From: an uncultured Pelagibacteraceae bacterium
GTDB taxonomy: Bacteria; Pseudomonadota; Alphaproteobacteria; Pelagibacterales; Pelagibacteraceae
Direction of reading: 5' to 3'
Length of the DNA stretch: 64,000 nucleotides
NCBI GenBank assembly: GCA_902615715.1
Contig: CACMQA010000003.1
Coordinates: 82,001 to 146,000, forward strand
Below the pieces are notes generated by a model. It made no database searches. It had not been told where the DNA came from and was given only the letters and a program-made list of their open reading frames with translations. Every line of letters begins with the position of its first letter. Position 1 is the first letter of the stretch. Below, one piece after another: positions 28,720 to 37,264 of the stretch. A program made the position numbers and the translations under genes.

Positions 28720-29385
28720 ATGCCAAAAAAGAAAAAAGCTAAAAAAGTTAAAAAAATAAAAAAAACAAACTCATTAAGAAAAACAAAAATAACTTCAAAA
28801 CCGACTCCAAAAAAAAGCAATATTCCTGGGCCTGACGAAAAACCAGAAATTAAAAAAATTAAAAAACAACCAACGGAAAAAAGAATTTATAACTTAAAAG
28901 ATTTTGTTGTTTATCCAAAACATGGAGTAGGAAAAATAACTGCTATTGAGAAAGCCAAAATTGGTGAAATTGATATTCAATTTTATAAAATATTAGTTGA
29001 AAAAGAAAAACTAACATTAACTGTTCCAATAAATCAACAATCTAAACTAAGACCTATTTCGTCTTTAAATCAAATAAACAAATGTATCTCAATTTTGAAA
29101 ACAAAACCTAAAATAAAAAGAACTATGTGGAGTAGAAGAGCTCAGGAATATGATCAGAAAATTAACTCAGGTAAAATTTATGAGTTAGCTGAGGTTGTGA
29201 AAGATCTTAATAAAAATACTGATATAATCGCTGATCAATCATACTCTGAAAGACAATTATTTGAAAAAGCATATGAAAGATTAAAATCAGAATTTGAGGC
29301 TGTGCTCAAAACTAGTCCAGAAGAAGTACAAAAAAAGATGGATAAAGCTTTAGGTAGGACAAATATTTCAGATAACGCGGAATAA
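28720..29385 (+). CDS. carD: CarD family transcriptional regulator
   Basis: Lys-rich N-terminus then FVVYPKHGVGKITAIEKAKIG...LTVPINQQSKLRPIS, MWSRRAQEYDQKINSG typical of CarD. Confidence 0.92.
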   Translation: MPKKKKAKKVKKIKKTNSLRKTKITSKPTPKKSNIPGPDEKPEIKKIKKQPTEKRIYNLKDFVVYPKHGVGKITAIEKAKIGEIDIQFYKILVEKEKLTLTVPINQQSKLRPISSLNQINKCISILKTKPKIKRTMWSRRAQEYDQKINSGKIYELAEVVKDLNKNTDIIADQSYSERQLFEKAYERLKSEFEAVLKTSPEEVQKKMDKALGRTNISDNAE

Positions 29386-29424
29386 AAAACGCCCTCTTTA
29401 AAAATTATTTTAAAAAGGGCGTTT
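29384..29424 (-). terminator. Intrinsic terminator for the 22-aa gene (shared with convergent carD)
   Basis: On minus strand AAACGCCCTTTTTAAAA-TAAT-TTTTAAAGAGGGCGTTTTTTATT. Confidence 0.85.
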
Positions 29425-29438
29425 AGTAAAAGAGAAAA

Positions 29439-29507
29439 CTATCTTCTTTTTCTTCTTCTCTTTTTAGCTTTTTTCTTTTTCTTAGCTTTTTTTCTTCTTT
29501 TAGCCAT
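29439..29507 (-). CDS. 22-aa hyperbasic peptide (Lys/Arg/Ala only)
   Basis: ATG GCT AAA AGA AGA ... AGA AGA TAG = MAKRRKKAKKKKKAKKRRRKRR; SD GGGAG 5 nt upstream; own promoter-like sequence and terminator. Confidence 0.8.
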   Translation of the reverse strand: MAKRRKKAKKKKKAKKRRRKRR

Positions 29508-29520
29508 CTTTTCTCCCTGG

Positions 29521-29553
29521 TTAATAAACAAATCTTAATGATTCGTTTGTTAA
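29521..29553 (-). promoter_or_regulatory. 5' leader hairpin of the 22-aa gene
   Basis: Minus-strand TTAACAAACGAATC-ATTAA-GATTTGTTTATTAA: 14-bp stem with one mismatch and one G-U, ending directly upstream of the SD. Confidence 0.6.
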
Positions 29554-29557
29554 TTAA

Positions 29558-29585
29558 ACATTAGTTATTAAAAGATTCATGTCAA
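29558..29585 (-). promoter_or_regulatory. Sigma70-like promoter of the 22-aa gene
   Basis: Minus-strand TTGACA (29585-29580), 16-nt spacer, TAATGT (29563-29558). Confidence 0.6.
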
Positions 29586-29715
29586 ACATAAATTAATTTA
29601 CAAAATTGATTCAAAATTTAAATTTTTAATTATTTTTTTAAATTTTTATTAATTTTTAAAAAAGTTAGTATTATCAATGTTTTTTTAAGCAAAAAATTAA
29701 CTTTAAATTGTAAAT

Positions 29716-31392
29716 TTAATAAAGATTTTCTAATTGTTGTTTATAATTTTTAATTATTTCTTTTCTTTTTAACTTTAAAGTTGGTGTTAACATTCCGTTT
29801 TCAATTGTAAATTCTTTATGAATTAAAACAAATTTTTTTATTTTTTCTATTAAAGTTAAACTTTTATTTATATTTTCAATTGTAAGTTTAATTTTTTCTT
29901 TATTAATTTCTTTTTCTGTAACTAATATTGCAACTAAATAATTTTTTTTATCTCCATAAACCAAAGATTGTTTAATATTTTCATCTAAACATAAAATATT
30001 TTCAATTTTACTTGGTGAAATGTTGTCACCTCCTAAATTGACTATAATATCTTTTTTTCTGTCTGTTATTTTTAGATAATTATTTTGATCTAACTCACCA
30101 ATATCTCCGGTATATAACCATCCATCTTTAATTACTTTTTCAGTTTCTTCTTTAAGATTCCAATAACCCAACATCACATTTTCACCCTTTATTAAGATTT
30201 CACCATCCCCTGCTATTTTAACTTTATTAGTTCTAAATGGAGGACCGACTGATTCGACTTTGACTAAATCTGGCAAATTACAGCTTACGACAGGAGAAGC
30301 CTCTGTAAGACCGTAACCTTGCAAAGTAGGTAATCCTATAGCATTTAAAAATTCACCAATATTTTGATCTAAAGCTCCACCCCCAGAAACGAAGGCTTGC
30401 AGATTTCCGCCAAATTGATTTCTGATTTTTTTTCGCACTAATTTTTCACATAAAAAATTTACTATTTTTTCACTAAGACTTAATTGCTCTTTTTTAAGTA
30501 TTTTTTTTCCTAATTCTAAAGTTCGATTAATTAATTTTTTTTTAAGACCTATTTGTTTGTCAAAATTCATATTTATTTTAGTAAAAAGGTTTTGATAAAA
30601 CCTTGGAACAGCTGTCATGATGGTGGGTTTAGCGACTCCCATATTTGAAATTAATTTTTCTAAACTTTCAGCGTAGAAAACTTTTGCACCTACAATTATT
30701 TGTATAAATTGAACTGTGTGTTCATATGAATGTGATAGAGGTAACCAAGTTAAAAACACAGGTTCTTTTTTTTTAGTTAAAGTTTCAAGCAATTCTACTG
30801 CTCCTTCGCAGTTCGATAAAATACCACCATGACTTAAAATAACACCTTTAGGATTTCCTGAAGTTCCCGATGTGTAAATTATACATGCAGGCATATTTCT
30901 CTTTAATTTGTTATTAATCTCTTTTTTATAATTTTCTTCTTCTATAATTTTTTTAATTAATAAGCTGTCAGTATCTATCTCTTCAAAAGAGATTATTTTT
31001 TGCTCATTTGTGTTTATGTGATTTTTAATCTTTTTAAATTGATCATTATTTGAAACTAAAATTAATGATGGCTTACAATCATTTAAAATATACTCATAAT
31101 CATTTGATGAATATGTTGTAAAAATAGGAACCGATATTCCTCCTGCATTCATTACAGCAATATCTGCCATTAACCAATAAGGTCTATTTTCTGATAATAT
31201 TAAACAACGATCTCCTTCTTTAATTAAAGATTTTATTTTTGATGAAAGTTTAAAAATTCTCTCTTTAATATCGCCCCAGCTGTAAGTTGGTTTTCCTGGT
31301 TTTAACCATTTTAAAAAAGGTCTGTTGGGATCAACCTCTTCGCACTTTTTAAAGTATAATTCTACAAGACTATTAAGTTTATCTATTTCCAT
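29716..31392 (-). CDS. AMP-dependent long-chain acyl-CoA synthetase
   Basis: IIYTSGTSGNPKGVILSHGGIL, QGYGLTEASPVVS, YTGDIGELDQNNYLKITDRKKDIIVNLGGDNISPSKIE. Confidence 0.93.
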   Translation of the reverse strand: MEIDKLNSLVELYFKKCEEVDPNRPFLKWLKPGKPTYSWGDIKERIFKLSSKIKSLIKEGDRCLILSENRPYWLMADIAVMNAGGISVPIFTTYSSNDYEYILNDCKPSLILVSNNDQFKKIKNHINTNEQKIISFEEIDTDSLLIKKIIEEENYKKEINNKLKRNMPACIIYTSGTSGNPKGVILSHGGILSNCEGAVELLETLTKKKEPVFLTWLPLSHSYEHTVQFIQIIVGAKVFYAESLEKLISNMGVAKPTIMTAVPRFYQNLFTKINMNFDKQIGLKKKLINRTLELGKKILKKEQLSLSEKIVNFLCEKLVRKKIRNQFGGNLQAFVSGGGALDQNIGEFLNAIGLPTLQGYGLTEASPVVSCNLPDLVKVESVGPPFRTNKVKIAGDGEILIKGENVMLGYWNLKEETEKVIKDGWLYTGDIGELDQNNYLKITDRKKDIIVNLGGDNISPSKIENILCLDENIKQSLVYGDKKNYLVAILVTEKEINKEKIKLTIENINKSLTLIEKIKKFVLIHKEFTIENGMLTPTLKLKRKEIIKNYKQQLENLY

Positions 31393-31396
31393 AACT

Positions 31397-31483
31397 TGGT
31401 GGGCGAAGAGAGACTCGAACTCTCAAGGTATTGCTACCACCGGATTTTGAGTCCGGCGCGTCTACCAGTTCCACCATTCGCCC
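31397..31483 (-). tRNA. tRNA-Leu(CAA)
   Basis: GGGCGAATGGTGGAACTGGTAGACGCGCCGGACTCAAAATCCGGTGGTAGCAATACCTTGAGAGTTCGAGTCTCTCTTCGCCCACCA; class II tRNA, anticodon loop CTCAAAA. Confidence 0.95.
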
Positions 31484-31497
31484 ATTTTTGAAATAAT

Positions 31498-32343
31498 CTA
31501 ATTTATTTTTCTAACTATGAGAACAAAAATAATTGAGGTAACGAACATAATCAGTGCATATGCTGCTGTGGGCACCATATACACAATATCATCCCACAAT
31601 TGAGTGGCTACGAAAACAGCTAAAGTTCCATTTTGTAAACCGCATTCAAGTGAAATACATTTTCTTTGTTCTGACCCTGAGGCTAAAAATTTAGCCATGT
31701 AGTAACCTATAAAAATCATTGTGATGTTTAAAATAAAAGCTACTAAACCTGCTCTAGTTATAAAACTTATAATTCTATCCCACTCTTCAACCCAAATAGA
31801 AATAAAGACAATTAGAAACAATATTACTGACAATCTTTGAACTAAAAGAGTTTTGGACACGATGAAATCTGTCATTAAACTTCTTACAATCATGCCAAGA
31901 ATAACAGGAACAGTTACTACAAAAAACATTTTAGCAGCAATATTAATCATGGATATTTCTTTAGTTATTTCAAAACCAAGAAAGCTTGCTGAATTGTAGA
32001 CAATTAAAGGAACTGTAATCACAGATATTAAACTCACAACTGCAGTTAACGTTACAGAAAGTGCTACATCTCCATTAGCAAATTTAGTTAATATATTTGA
32101 TGTAACTCCACCTGGAGCTGCTGCAATTACCATTACACCAAGAGCTATTTCCGGTGACATTGAAATAAGATGAATTAAGATAAAAGCGATAATTGGAAGT
32201 ATTATGACTTGACCAAAAAAACCTACTATAAAATCTCTAGGGATGGTAATTACTCTTTTAAAGTCGGCTACTGTTAAGCCAAGACCTAATCCGAACATTA
32301 TTATGGCTAAACACACCGGTGCTATTGTTTTTGCTATTTCCAT
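31498..32343 (-). CDS. Bile acid:sodium symporter family (BASS) transporter
   Basis: GLGLTVADFKRVI, AAAPGGVTSNILTKFANGDVALSVTLTA, LECGLQNGTLAV motifs. Confidence 0.92.
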   Translation of the reverse strand: MEIAKTIAPVCLAIIMFGLGLGLTVADFKRVITIPRDFIVGFFGQVIILPIIAFILIHLISMSPEIALGVMVIAAAPGGVTSNILTKFANGDVALSVTLTAVVSLISVITVPLIVYNSASFLGFEITKEISMINIAAKMFFVVTVPVILGMIVRSLMTDFIVSKTLLVQRLSVILFLIVFISIWVEEWDRIISFITRAGLVAFILNITMIFIGYYMAKFLASGSEQRKCISLECGLQNGTLAVFVATQLWDDIVYMVPTAAYALIMFVTSIIFVLIVRKIN

Positions 32344-32397
32344 AATTTTATAAAAAACCCTAAAGACTTAATTTAACATTTTTTTGTTACGAAATTA

Positions 32398-33420
32398 TTA
32401 AATACTAAATTTTGAAAATTTCATCAAGTTGAACATTGTTGTGCAATATTCACTAAATGATCTTTGAATAGTTATGTAGTTTTCCTCTATTTTTTTCATA
32501 TGTTCTCGATTATTTCCAATTGAATATTCTAGTTTTTTATTTCTAATTATATGTTTCTTTTTCTCCAAAGACTTAAGTTTTCGAATTACTGTGGCTCTTG
32601 GTATGGCTGATATATCTGAAATTGAAGAAGCATTAATCCCTCGTTTGGACTTATGTTTTAGAGTAGCTAAAAAGAAATCCCTATATGTTTCAGGTTTTCT
32701 TGTTACATCATTTTCAATAGATTCTATTAAATCTCTAATTTGAACTAAGCCAATTGACCCCCACACGTTCCAAGACTCTAAATCTCCAAAATGAGTTCTA
32801 TGTCTCACTAAATAAGGTATTTGAAATCTATACCAATACTCCCAACTTACAGTAAAGTGCTCTATAATAAATTTTTTTATATCCTCTTTTTCTAATTGTT
32901 GACCAAACCAGACTTCGGCGGATAAGTGCATTGAAAGTTTGGATAATAATCCGGACAGATTTTCAATTGTGCTCATAGGTTTTTGAATTTCCAATCCTTT
33001 GGAATGTAAAAAGATTGATTTTCCAGATCTTATAATAATGTCATTAGCTTGAAGATAATTAACTTTTCGTCTAACAGTTTCTTTTGGTATATTAAGATCT
33101 TTCGATATCTCAATTAAATTTAGTTTATCGATACCTACTTTGTCTTGACTATAAAAGGCATCCATTGACATATAGTGAAATCGATCTGAATAATTAATGT
33201 AAACCTTGTTCATTAAATACATTAAAATTAAATATGTATCGAAATCATTAAAATTCTTATAAGCACGGTTTACCCAGTCTTGTTGTAATCGATAAAATGA
33301 CTTCAATTTTTCATTGATGTTTCGCTGAAAGACTTCATGAACTTTATCTTTGTCTATGCTCTTACCTGTATCCTCACTTTTGTTTATACGCGCAATTTTT
33401 ATATCTACGGGATTGCTCAT
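32398..33420 (-). CDS. Putative regulator with two helix-turn-helix segments
   Basis: ISKDLNIPKETVRRKVNYLQANDIIIRSGK and ISDISAIPRATVIRKLKSLEKKKHIIRNKK are two wHTH-like segments in one protein. Confidence 0.65.
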   Translation of the reverse strand: MSNPVDIKIARINKSEDTGKSIDKDKVHEVFQRNINEKLKSFYRLQQDWVNRAYKNFNDFDTYLILMYLMNKVYINYSDRFHYMSMDAFYSQDKVGIDKLNLIEISKDLNIPKETVRRKVNYLQANDIIIRSGKSIFLHSKGLEIQKPMSTIENLSGLLSKLSMHLSAEVWFGQQLEKEDIKKFIIEHFTVSWEYWYRFQIPYLVRHRTHFGDLESWNVWGSIGLVQIRDLIESIENDVTRKPETYRDFFLATLKHKSKRGINASSISDISAIPRATVIRKLKSLEKKKHIIRNKKLEYSIGNNREHMKKIEENYITIQRSFSEYCTTMFNLMKFSKFSI

Positions 33421-33425
33421 TAAAA

Positions 33426-33611
33426 TTATTTATTCCAAGTAACGCTTTGATTGATAAGAATGGCCATTAAAATCCAAATGATAAACGTATCACCTGGAGA
33501 AAAACCATAATCTGCACCAAACATTCCCGCAACTATTACGATAGCGTAGATCACAACTGTCGATAAAATTAAACTTGCGAGGTATCTAAGAATTGTGCAT
33601 TTTAAATTCAT
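33426..33611 (-). CDS. Small membrane protein (~61 aa, two TM-like segments); start revised from track (33692)
   Basis: MNLKCTILRYLASLILSTVVIYAIVIVAGMFGADYGFSPGDTFIIWILMAILINQSVTWNK; start at 33692 would run deeply into yqaA-like gene. Confidence 0.6.
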   Translation of the reverse strand: MNLKCTILRYLASLILSTVVIYAIVIVAGMFGADYGFSPGDTFIIWILMAILINQSVTWNK

Positions 33612-34209
33612 GTTAAAAAAATTATACGACAGATGTGTAGAACTTGCTAGGCATAAATTTTCTAAGCCTTTACTTGGCTTTGTAGCTTTCATTGAAAGTT
33701 TCTTTTTCCCAGTTCCACCAGATTTAATGATCGTGCCTATGGTCGTAGCTAAAAGAGAGGATTATTTAAAAATATTTCTAATAGCTACTGTAGGTTCAGT
33801 TTTAGGTGGATTGTTTGGTTACATGTTGGGTGTTTTTTTCTTAGATGCCTCAATGGTTATTATCGAGTTTTACGGATATGAGGAAAAAGTTTTTCAAATT
33901 CAAGATAAGATGTCTACCAGAGGTGGTTTTTTAGCTTGGCTTGGGATTATGTTTTTAGCTGGTTTCACTCCTCTTCCTTTTAAAGTATTTACGATTACAA
34001 GTGGAGTGATTGGTTTTAATCTCACTGTTTTCTTTTTTATATGTCTTTTTACAAGGGGTCTAAGATTTTTATTAGTTTCTTATTTAACTTTTCTTTTTGG
34101 TAAAAAATTTGGTGAATTTATTGAAAAAAAAGGTGCGGTATGGTTTACGCTTGCTGGAATATTTATTGTAATTTTAGCAGCTGTCTTATACATAATCTTC
34201 GTTAAATGA
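33610..34209 (+). CDS. YqaA/DedA (SNARE-associated) family membrane protein; start 33610 or 33595
   Basis: FFFPVPPDLMIVPMVVAKREDYLKI, GFTPLPFKVFTITSGVIGFNL. Confidence 0.85.
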   Translation: MLKKLYDRCVELARHKFSKPLLGFVAFIESFFFPVPPDLMIVPMVVAKREDYLKIFLIATVGSVLGGLFGYMLGVFFLDASMVIIEFYGYEEKVFQIQDKMSTRGGFLAWLGIMFLAGFTPLPFKVFTITSGVIGFNLTVFFFICLFTRGLRFLLVSYLTFLFGKKFGEFIEKKGAVWFTLAGIFIVILAAVLYIIFVK

Positions 34210-34685
34210 TTTTAAATAACAAGCTATTACTCAATGGTATTTTAGCCTTTAGTATACTCTCGCTTTCAATAGCTTACTTCATACAATACGTGCTTGGTCA
34301 TAAACCATGTAATTTGTGTATAATTGAGAGAATTCCCTATATTGCAGCGATAATTCTTATTTCACTTGTCTTTATTTTGAATAAATATCAAAAAATAATT
34401 TCTAGCCTCATTTTAATATTCTTTATTTTTGGTGCTGTGGTTTCTTTTTATCATTTTGGTATAGAGCAAGGTTTTTTTAGTGAGTCTTTAGTTTGCGATT
34501 TAGGCAATAGCCGGCTCTTAAATAAAGAAGATCTTCTAAATCAGCTTAAAGACACAGAGATAGTAAGCTGTAAAGATGTAACTTTTAGATTTTTAGGGCT
34601 TTCACTTGCTACAATAAATACAGTTATCTCATTAATACTTAGTGGTATTATAATAAAAGTTATTAAAAATTATGGAAAAAACTAA
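34206..34685 (+). CDS. dsbB: Disulfide bond formation protein B
   Basis: HKPCNLCIIERIPYI CxxC plus second Cys pair; four TM segments. Confidence 0.88.
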   Translation: MILNNKLLLNGILAFSILSLSIAYFIQYVLGHKPCNLCIIERIPYIAAIILISLVFILNKYQKIISSLILIFFIFGAVVSFYHFGIEQGFFSESLVCDLGNSRLLNKEDLLNQLKDTEIVSCKDVTFRFLGLSLATINTVISLILSGIIIKVIKNYGKN

Positions 34686-35205
34686 TAAAAAAACTTTAGA
34701 AGAAATTATAAGAGTTGACCATGCTGGTGAACGTGGTGCAATCAAGATATATGAAGGTCAACTTCTAGCTTTAAAAACATTTAAACAAGATGAGTTTTTA
34801 AAAAAGAAAATAGAAGAGATGAAAGAACATGAGAAAGAGCATTACGAATACTTTGACAACGAAATAAAAAAAAGAAATATTAAACCTACTAAACTATTAC
34901 CTCTTTGGGATCTGATGGGTGTAACTCTTGGTTTTGGAACGGCCATGTTAGGAGAAAAAGCAGCCATGCTTTGTACCGCATCTGTTGAAGAGGTAATTGA
35001 TGGTCACTATAAAGATCAAACCTATAAACTTGGAAAAGATGAAGAAGAGTTAAAAAAGAAAATTATGAAATTTAGACAAGACGAATTAGATCATAAAGAC
35101 ATCGCTTATGATAATGGAGCAACAAAAAAAGGATTATATGGAGTCTTAGATAAAATTATTAAAACTTCTTCAAGAATAGCTATTACGATTTCAGAAAAAG
35201 TCTGA
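34672..35205 (+). CDS. coq7: Demethoxyubiquinone hydroxylase
   Basis: LEEIIRVDHAGERGAIKIYEGQL...HEKEHYEYFD...ASVEEVIDGHY...DELDHKDIAYDNGA diiron motifs. Confidence 0.95.
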   Translation: MEKTNKKTLEEIIRVDHAGERGAIKIYEGQLLALKTFKQDEFLKKKIEEMKEHEKEHYEYFDNEIKKRNIKPTKLLPLWDLMGVTLGFGTAMLGEKAAMLCTASVEEVIDGHYKDQTYKLGKDEEELKKKIMKFRQDELDHKDIAYDNGATKKGLYGVLDKIIKTSSRIAITISEKV

Positions 35206-35775
35206 TTAAGGTTCTAATTCGATATCCCAATATAGATAATCCATCCAACTTTCATGAAGAAAGTTTGGTGGAAAATGTCTACCGTTGCGATGTAAATCTT
35301 CGACTGTCGGTGCGTAAGGTTTATTAGCCAATTTTAGATCACAGTCTCTGTAAAGCTTTCCGCCTTTTTTAACATTACAACTAGAACAGGCTGTTACAAC
35401 ATTGTTCCAATCTGTTAATCCTCCTCTTGACTTTGGCAACAAATGATCAAAAGTTAAATCTTTTTTATCTCCACAATATTGACAAGCAAACTTATCTCTT
35501 AAAAAAACATTAAATCTTGTAAAGTTTGGATTTTTTGAAGGTTGAATAAAATTTTTAAGCGCAATCACACTTGGTAAATTCATTTCAAATGAAGGACTTC
35601 TTATTTTTCTTTTATAGTTTGAGACAATACTCACTCTGTCCAAGAAAACTGATTTAACTGCATCTTGCCAACACCAAATTGAAAGCGGGTAATAACTTAG
35701 CGGTCTAAAGTCAGCGTTTAGCACTAACGCCGGACATTTTTCAAGAGGTACTTTATCGACAGAAGAAATAATCAT
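35206..35775 (-). CDS. HNH endonuclease family protein
   Basis: ALVLNADFRPLSYYPLS..., FACQYCGDKKDLTFDHLLPKSRGGLTDWNNVVTACSSCN. Confidence 0.92.
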   Translation of the reverse strand: MIISSVDKVPLEKCPALVLNADFRPLSYYPLSIWCWQDAVKSVFLDRVSIVSNYKRKIRSPSFEMNLPSVIALKNFIQPSKNPNFTRFNVFLRDKFACQYCGDKKDLTFDHLLPKSRGGLTDWNNVVTACSSCNVKKGGKLYRDCDLKLANKPYAPTVEDLHRNGRHFPPNFLHESWMDYLYWDIELEP

Positions 35776-35836
35776 ATATCAAAGCTAACTGATACAAAAA
35801 ATTATATCAAGTTATAATTATGTAACACTCAAAAAA

Positions 35837-36493
35837 TTAAGTATTAAATTGTTTTTTTATAAATTGAAGGCCCAAACTTGACCCTTCTGTTGGTATACGA
35901 TGTTCACAGTTTTTAAAAATTTTTGTTTCTATTTCATAATTATTTTTATTAAAAAAGTCTTTAGCCTCTAATAATGAGTCGATAGAAACAACTTGATCTA
36001 TGTCCCCATGCATTAAAATTATCTTTGGTCTAGAATTAATATTTTTTGAAAGATGTTCAGTGTCAATAATTCTACCTGAATAGCCAATTACAGAATTCAC
36101 TGAATCTTTTCTTTTCAAACCGGCTTGTAAAGTAATCATGCATCCTTGGCTAAATCCTCCAATGATAATTTCGTTAGCTTTTAAATTATAATTTTTTTTT
36201 ACCTCATCAATAAGTTTATTTAATTTGTTTTCTGCGACCAGCGATTTAGCTAAAATTTGCTCTGGTGTTTGATCCATTAAATCAAACCATTGAAAACCGG
36301 ATGGGCTTGCTGCACATTTCTCAGGAGCATCAGGACAAATGAAAATCGTATCAGGTAAATGAGCTCTCCAGTAATTTGCAAGAATTGAGATGTCGTTACC
36401 ATCTCCTCCATAACCGTGGCAAAGTATTACGGCGTTTTTGGGTTTATTTTTAGAAAGTGGTTCTAAAACAATTGTATTTAATGAATAGGTCAT
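35837..36493 (-). CDS. Phospholipase/carboxylesterase family alpha/beta hydrolase
   Basis: CHGYGGDGNDI, GGFSQGCMITLQ, HGDIDQVV motifs. Confidence 0.9.
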   Translation of the reverse strand: MTYSLNTIVLEPLSKNKPKNAVILCHGYGGDGNDISILANYWRAHLPDTIFICPDAPEKCAASPSGFQWFDLMDQTPEQILAKSLVAENKLNKLIDEVKKNYNLKANEIIIGGFSQGCMITLQAGLKRKDSVNSVIGYSGRIIDTEHLSKNINSRPKIILMHGDIDQVVSIDSLLEAKDFFNKNNYEIETKIFKNCEHRIPTEGSSLGLQFIKKQFNT

Positions 36494-36509
36494 GATAGTA
36501 GAATATTAA

Positions 36510-36710
36510 ATGTCAGAATTTTTTTTTAATTTTATAGGTTTTACTTTATTAGGTGCTGTAGCCATAGTTTTAATAATGGGTATATATACTTTATTTAAGG
36601 GTGGAAGTACTAGTAAAAAATATTCAAACAAATTAATGCAATTGCGTGTTCTACTTCAGTTTATCGCGATTATAGTTTTGGTTTTAATGGCTTATTTTTT
36701 TAAAAATTAA
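36510..36710 (+). CDS. HIG1-like twin-transmembrane protein
   Basis: 66 aa, two TMs, NKLMQLRVLLQFIAIIVLVLMAYFF resembling the HIG1 domain. Confidence 0.75.
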   Translation: MSEFFFNFIGFTLLGAVAIVLIMGIYTLFKGGSTSKKYSNKLMQLRVLLQFIAIIVLVLMAYFFKN

Positions 36711-37234
36711 ATATATTTTTTTATTAAGCTGATAAAATCATCACTTACGAAATCGACTTCACCGATAACTCTGCCAAATTCATTGCCATTTTTATCGATT
36801 AAAATACTTGTGGGAAGTCCTCGCATTTTGAATTGCTTTACTAATTTCAACTTTGGATCGTAATAAGTATCTAAACTAGCAACACCAATGCTTCTGAAAA
36901 AGTCTCTAACTTTTAGCTTATTAGGTTGTTCCATGTTAATAGCGTAAACTTTAACTTGTGGAAATTGATTTGTTAGTTTTTCAAGCGAAGGCATCTCTCT
37001 TTTACAAGGAGCACACCAGGTTGCCCAGAAATTCAAGATCATGATGTTGCCTTTTTTGTTAGTTAAATCGACATCATTAAGATCTGAATCTTTGAATTTT
37101 AATTCTTTAATTTGAGTCGGTTTTTCGTGGATTATTATATTTATTGAAAAATCTTCTGCCCCGTTAAGATTGTGGCTAATTAGATATAGAAGGATTATGT
37201 GAATATAGATTTTAAAAGATTTACTAATTTTCAT
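36707..37234 (-). CDS. TlpA-like thiol:disulfide oxidoreductase
   Basis: Signal peptide; ILNFWATWCAPCKREMPSLEKL, GLPTSILIDKNG. Confidence 0.93.
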   Translation of the reverse strand: MKISKSFKIYIHIILLYLISHNLNGAEDFSINIIIHEKPTQIKELKFKDSDLNDVDLTNKKGNIMILNFWATWCAPCKREMPSLEKLTNQFPQVKVYAINMEQPNKLKVRDFFRSIGVASLDTYYDPKLKLVKQFKMRGLPTSILIDKNGNEFGRVIGEVDFVSDDFISLIKKYI

Positions 37235-37264
37235 ATTAATTTAAATTAGAAATAACACAGTAAA

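Noticed and set aside
29586-29715. Very AT-rich 130-nt stretch as a possible origin or phase-variation tract
   Set aside because: No DnaA boxes, iterons or long simple repeats seen; likely just the intergenic base composition.
35206-35775. HNH endonuclease as a defence or mobile-element gene
   Set aside because: Its N-terminal LNADFRPLSYYPLS architecture is that of a widely conserved chromosomal HNH family; no associated defence or phage genes.
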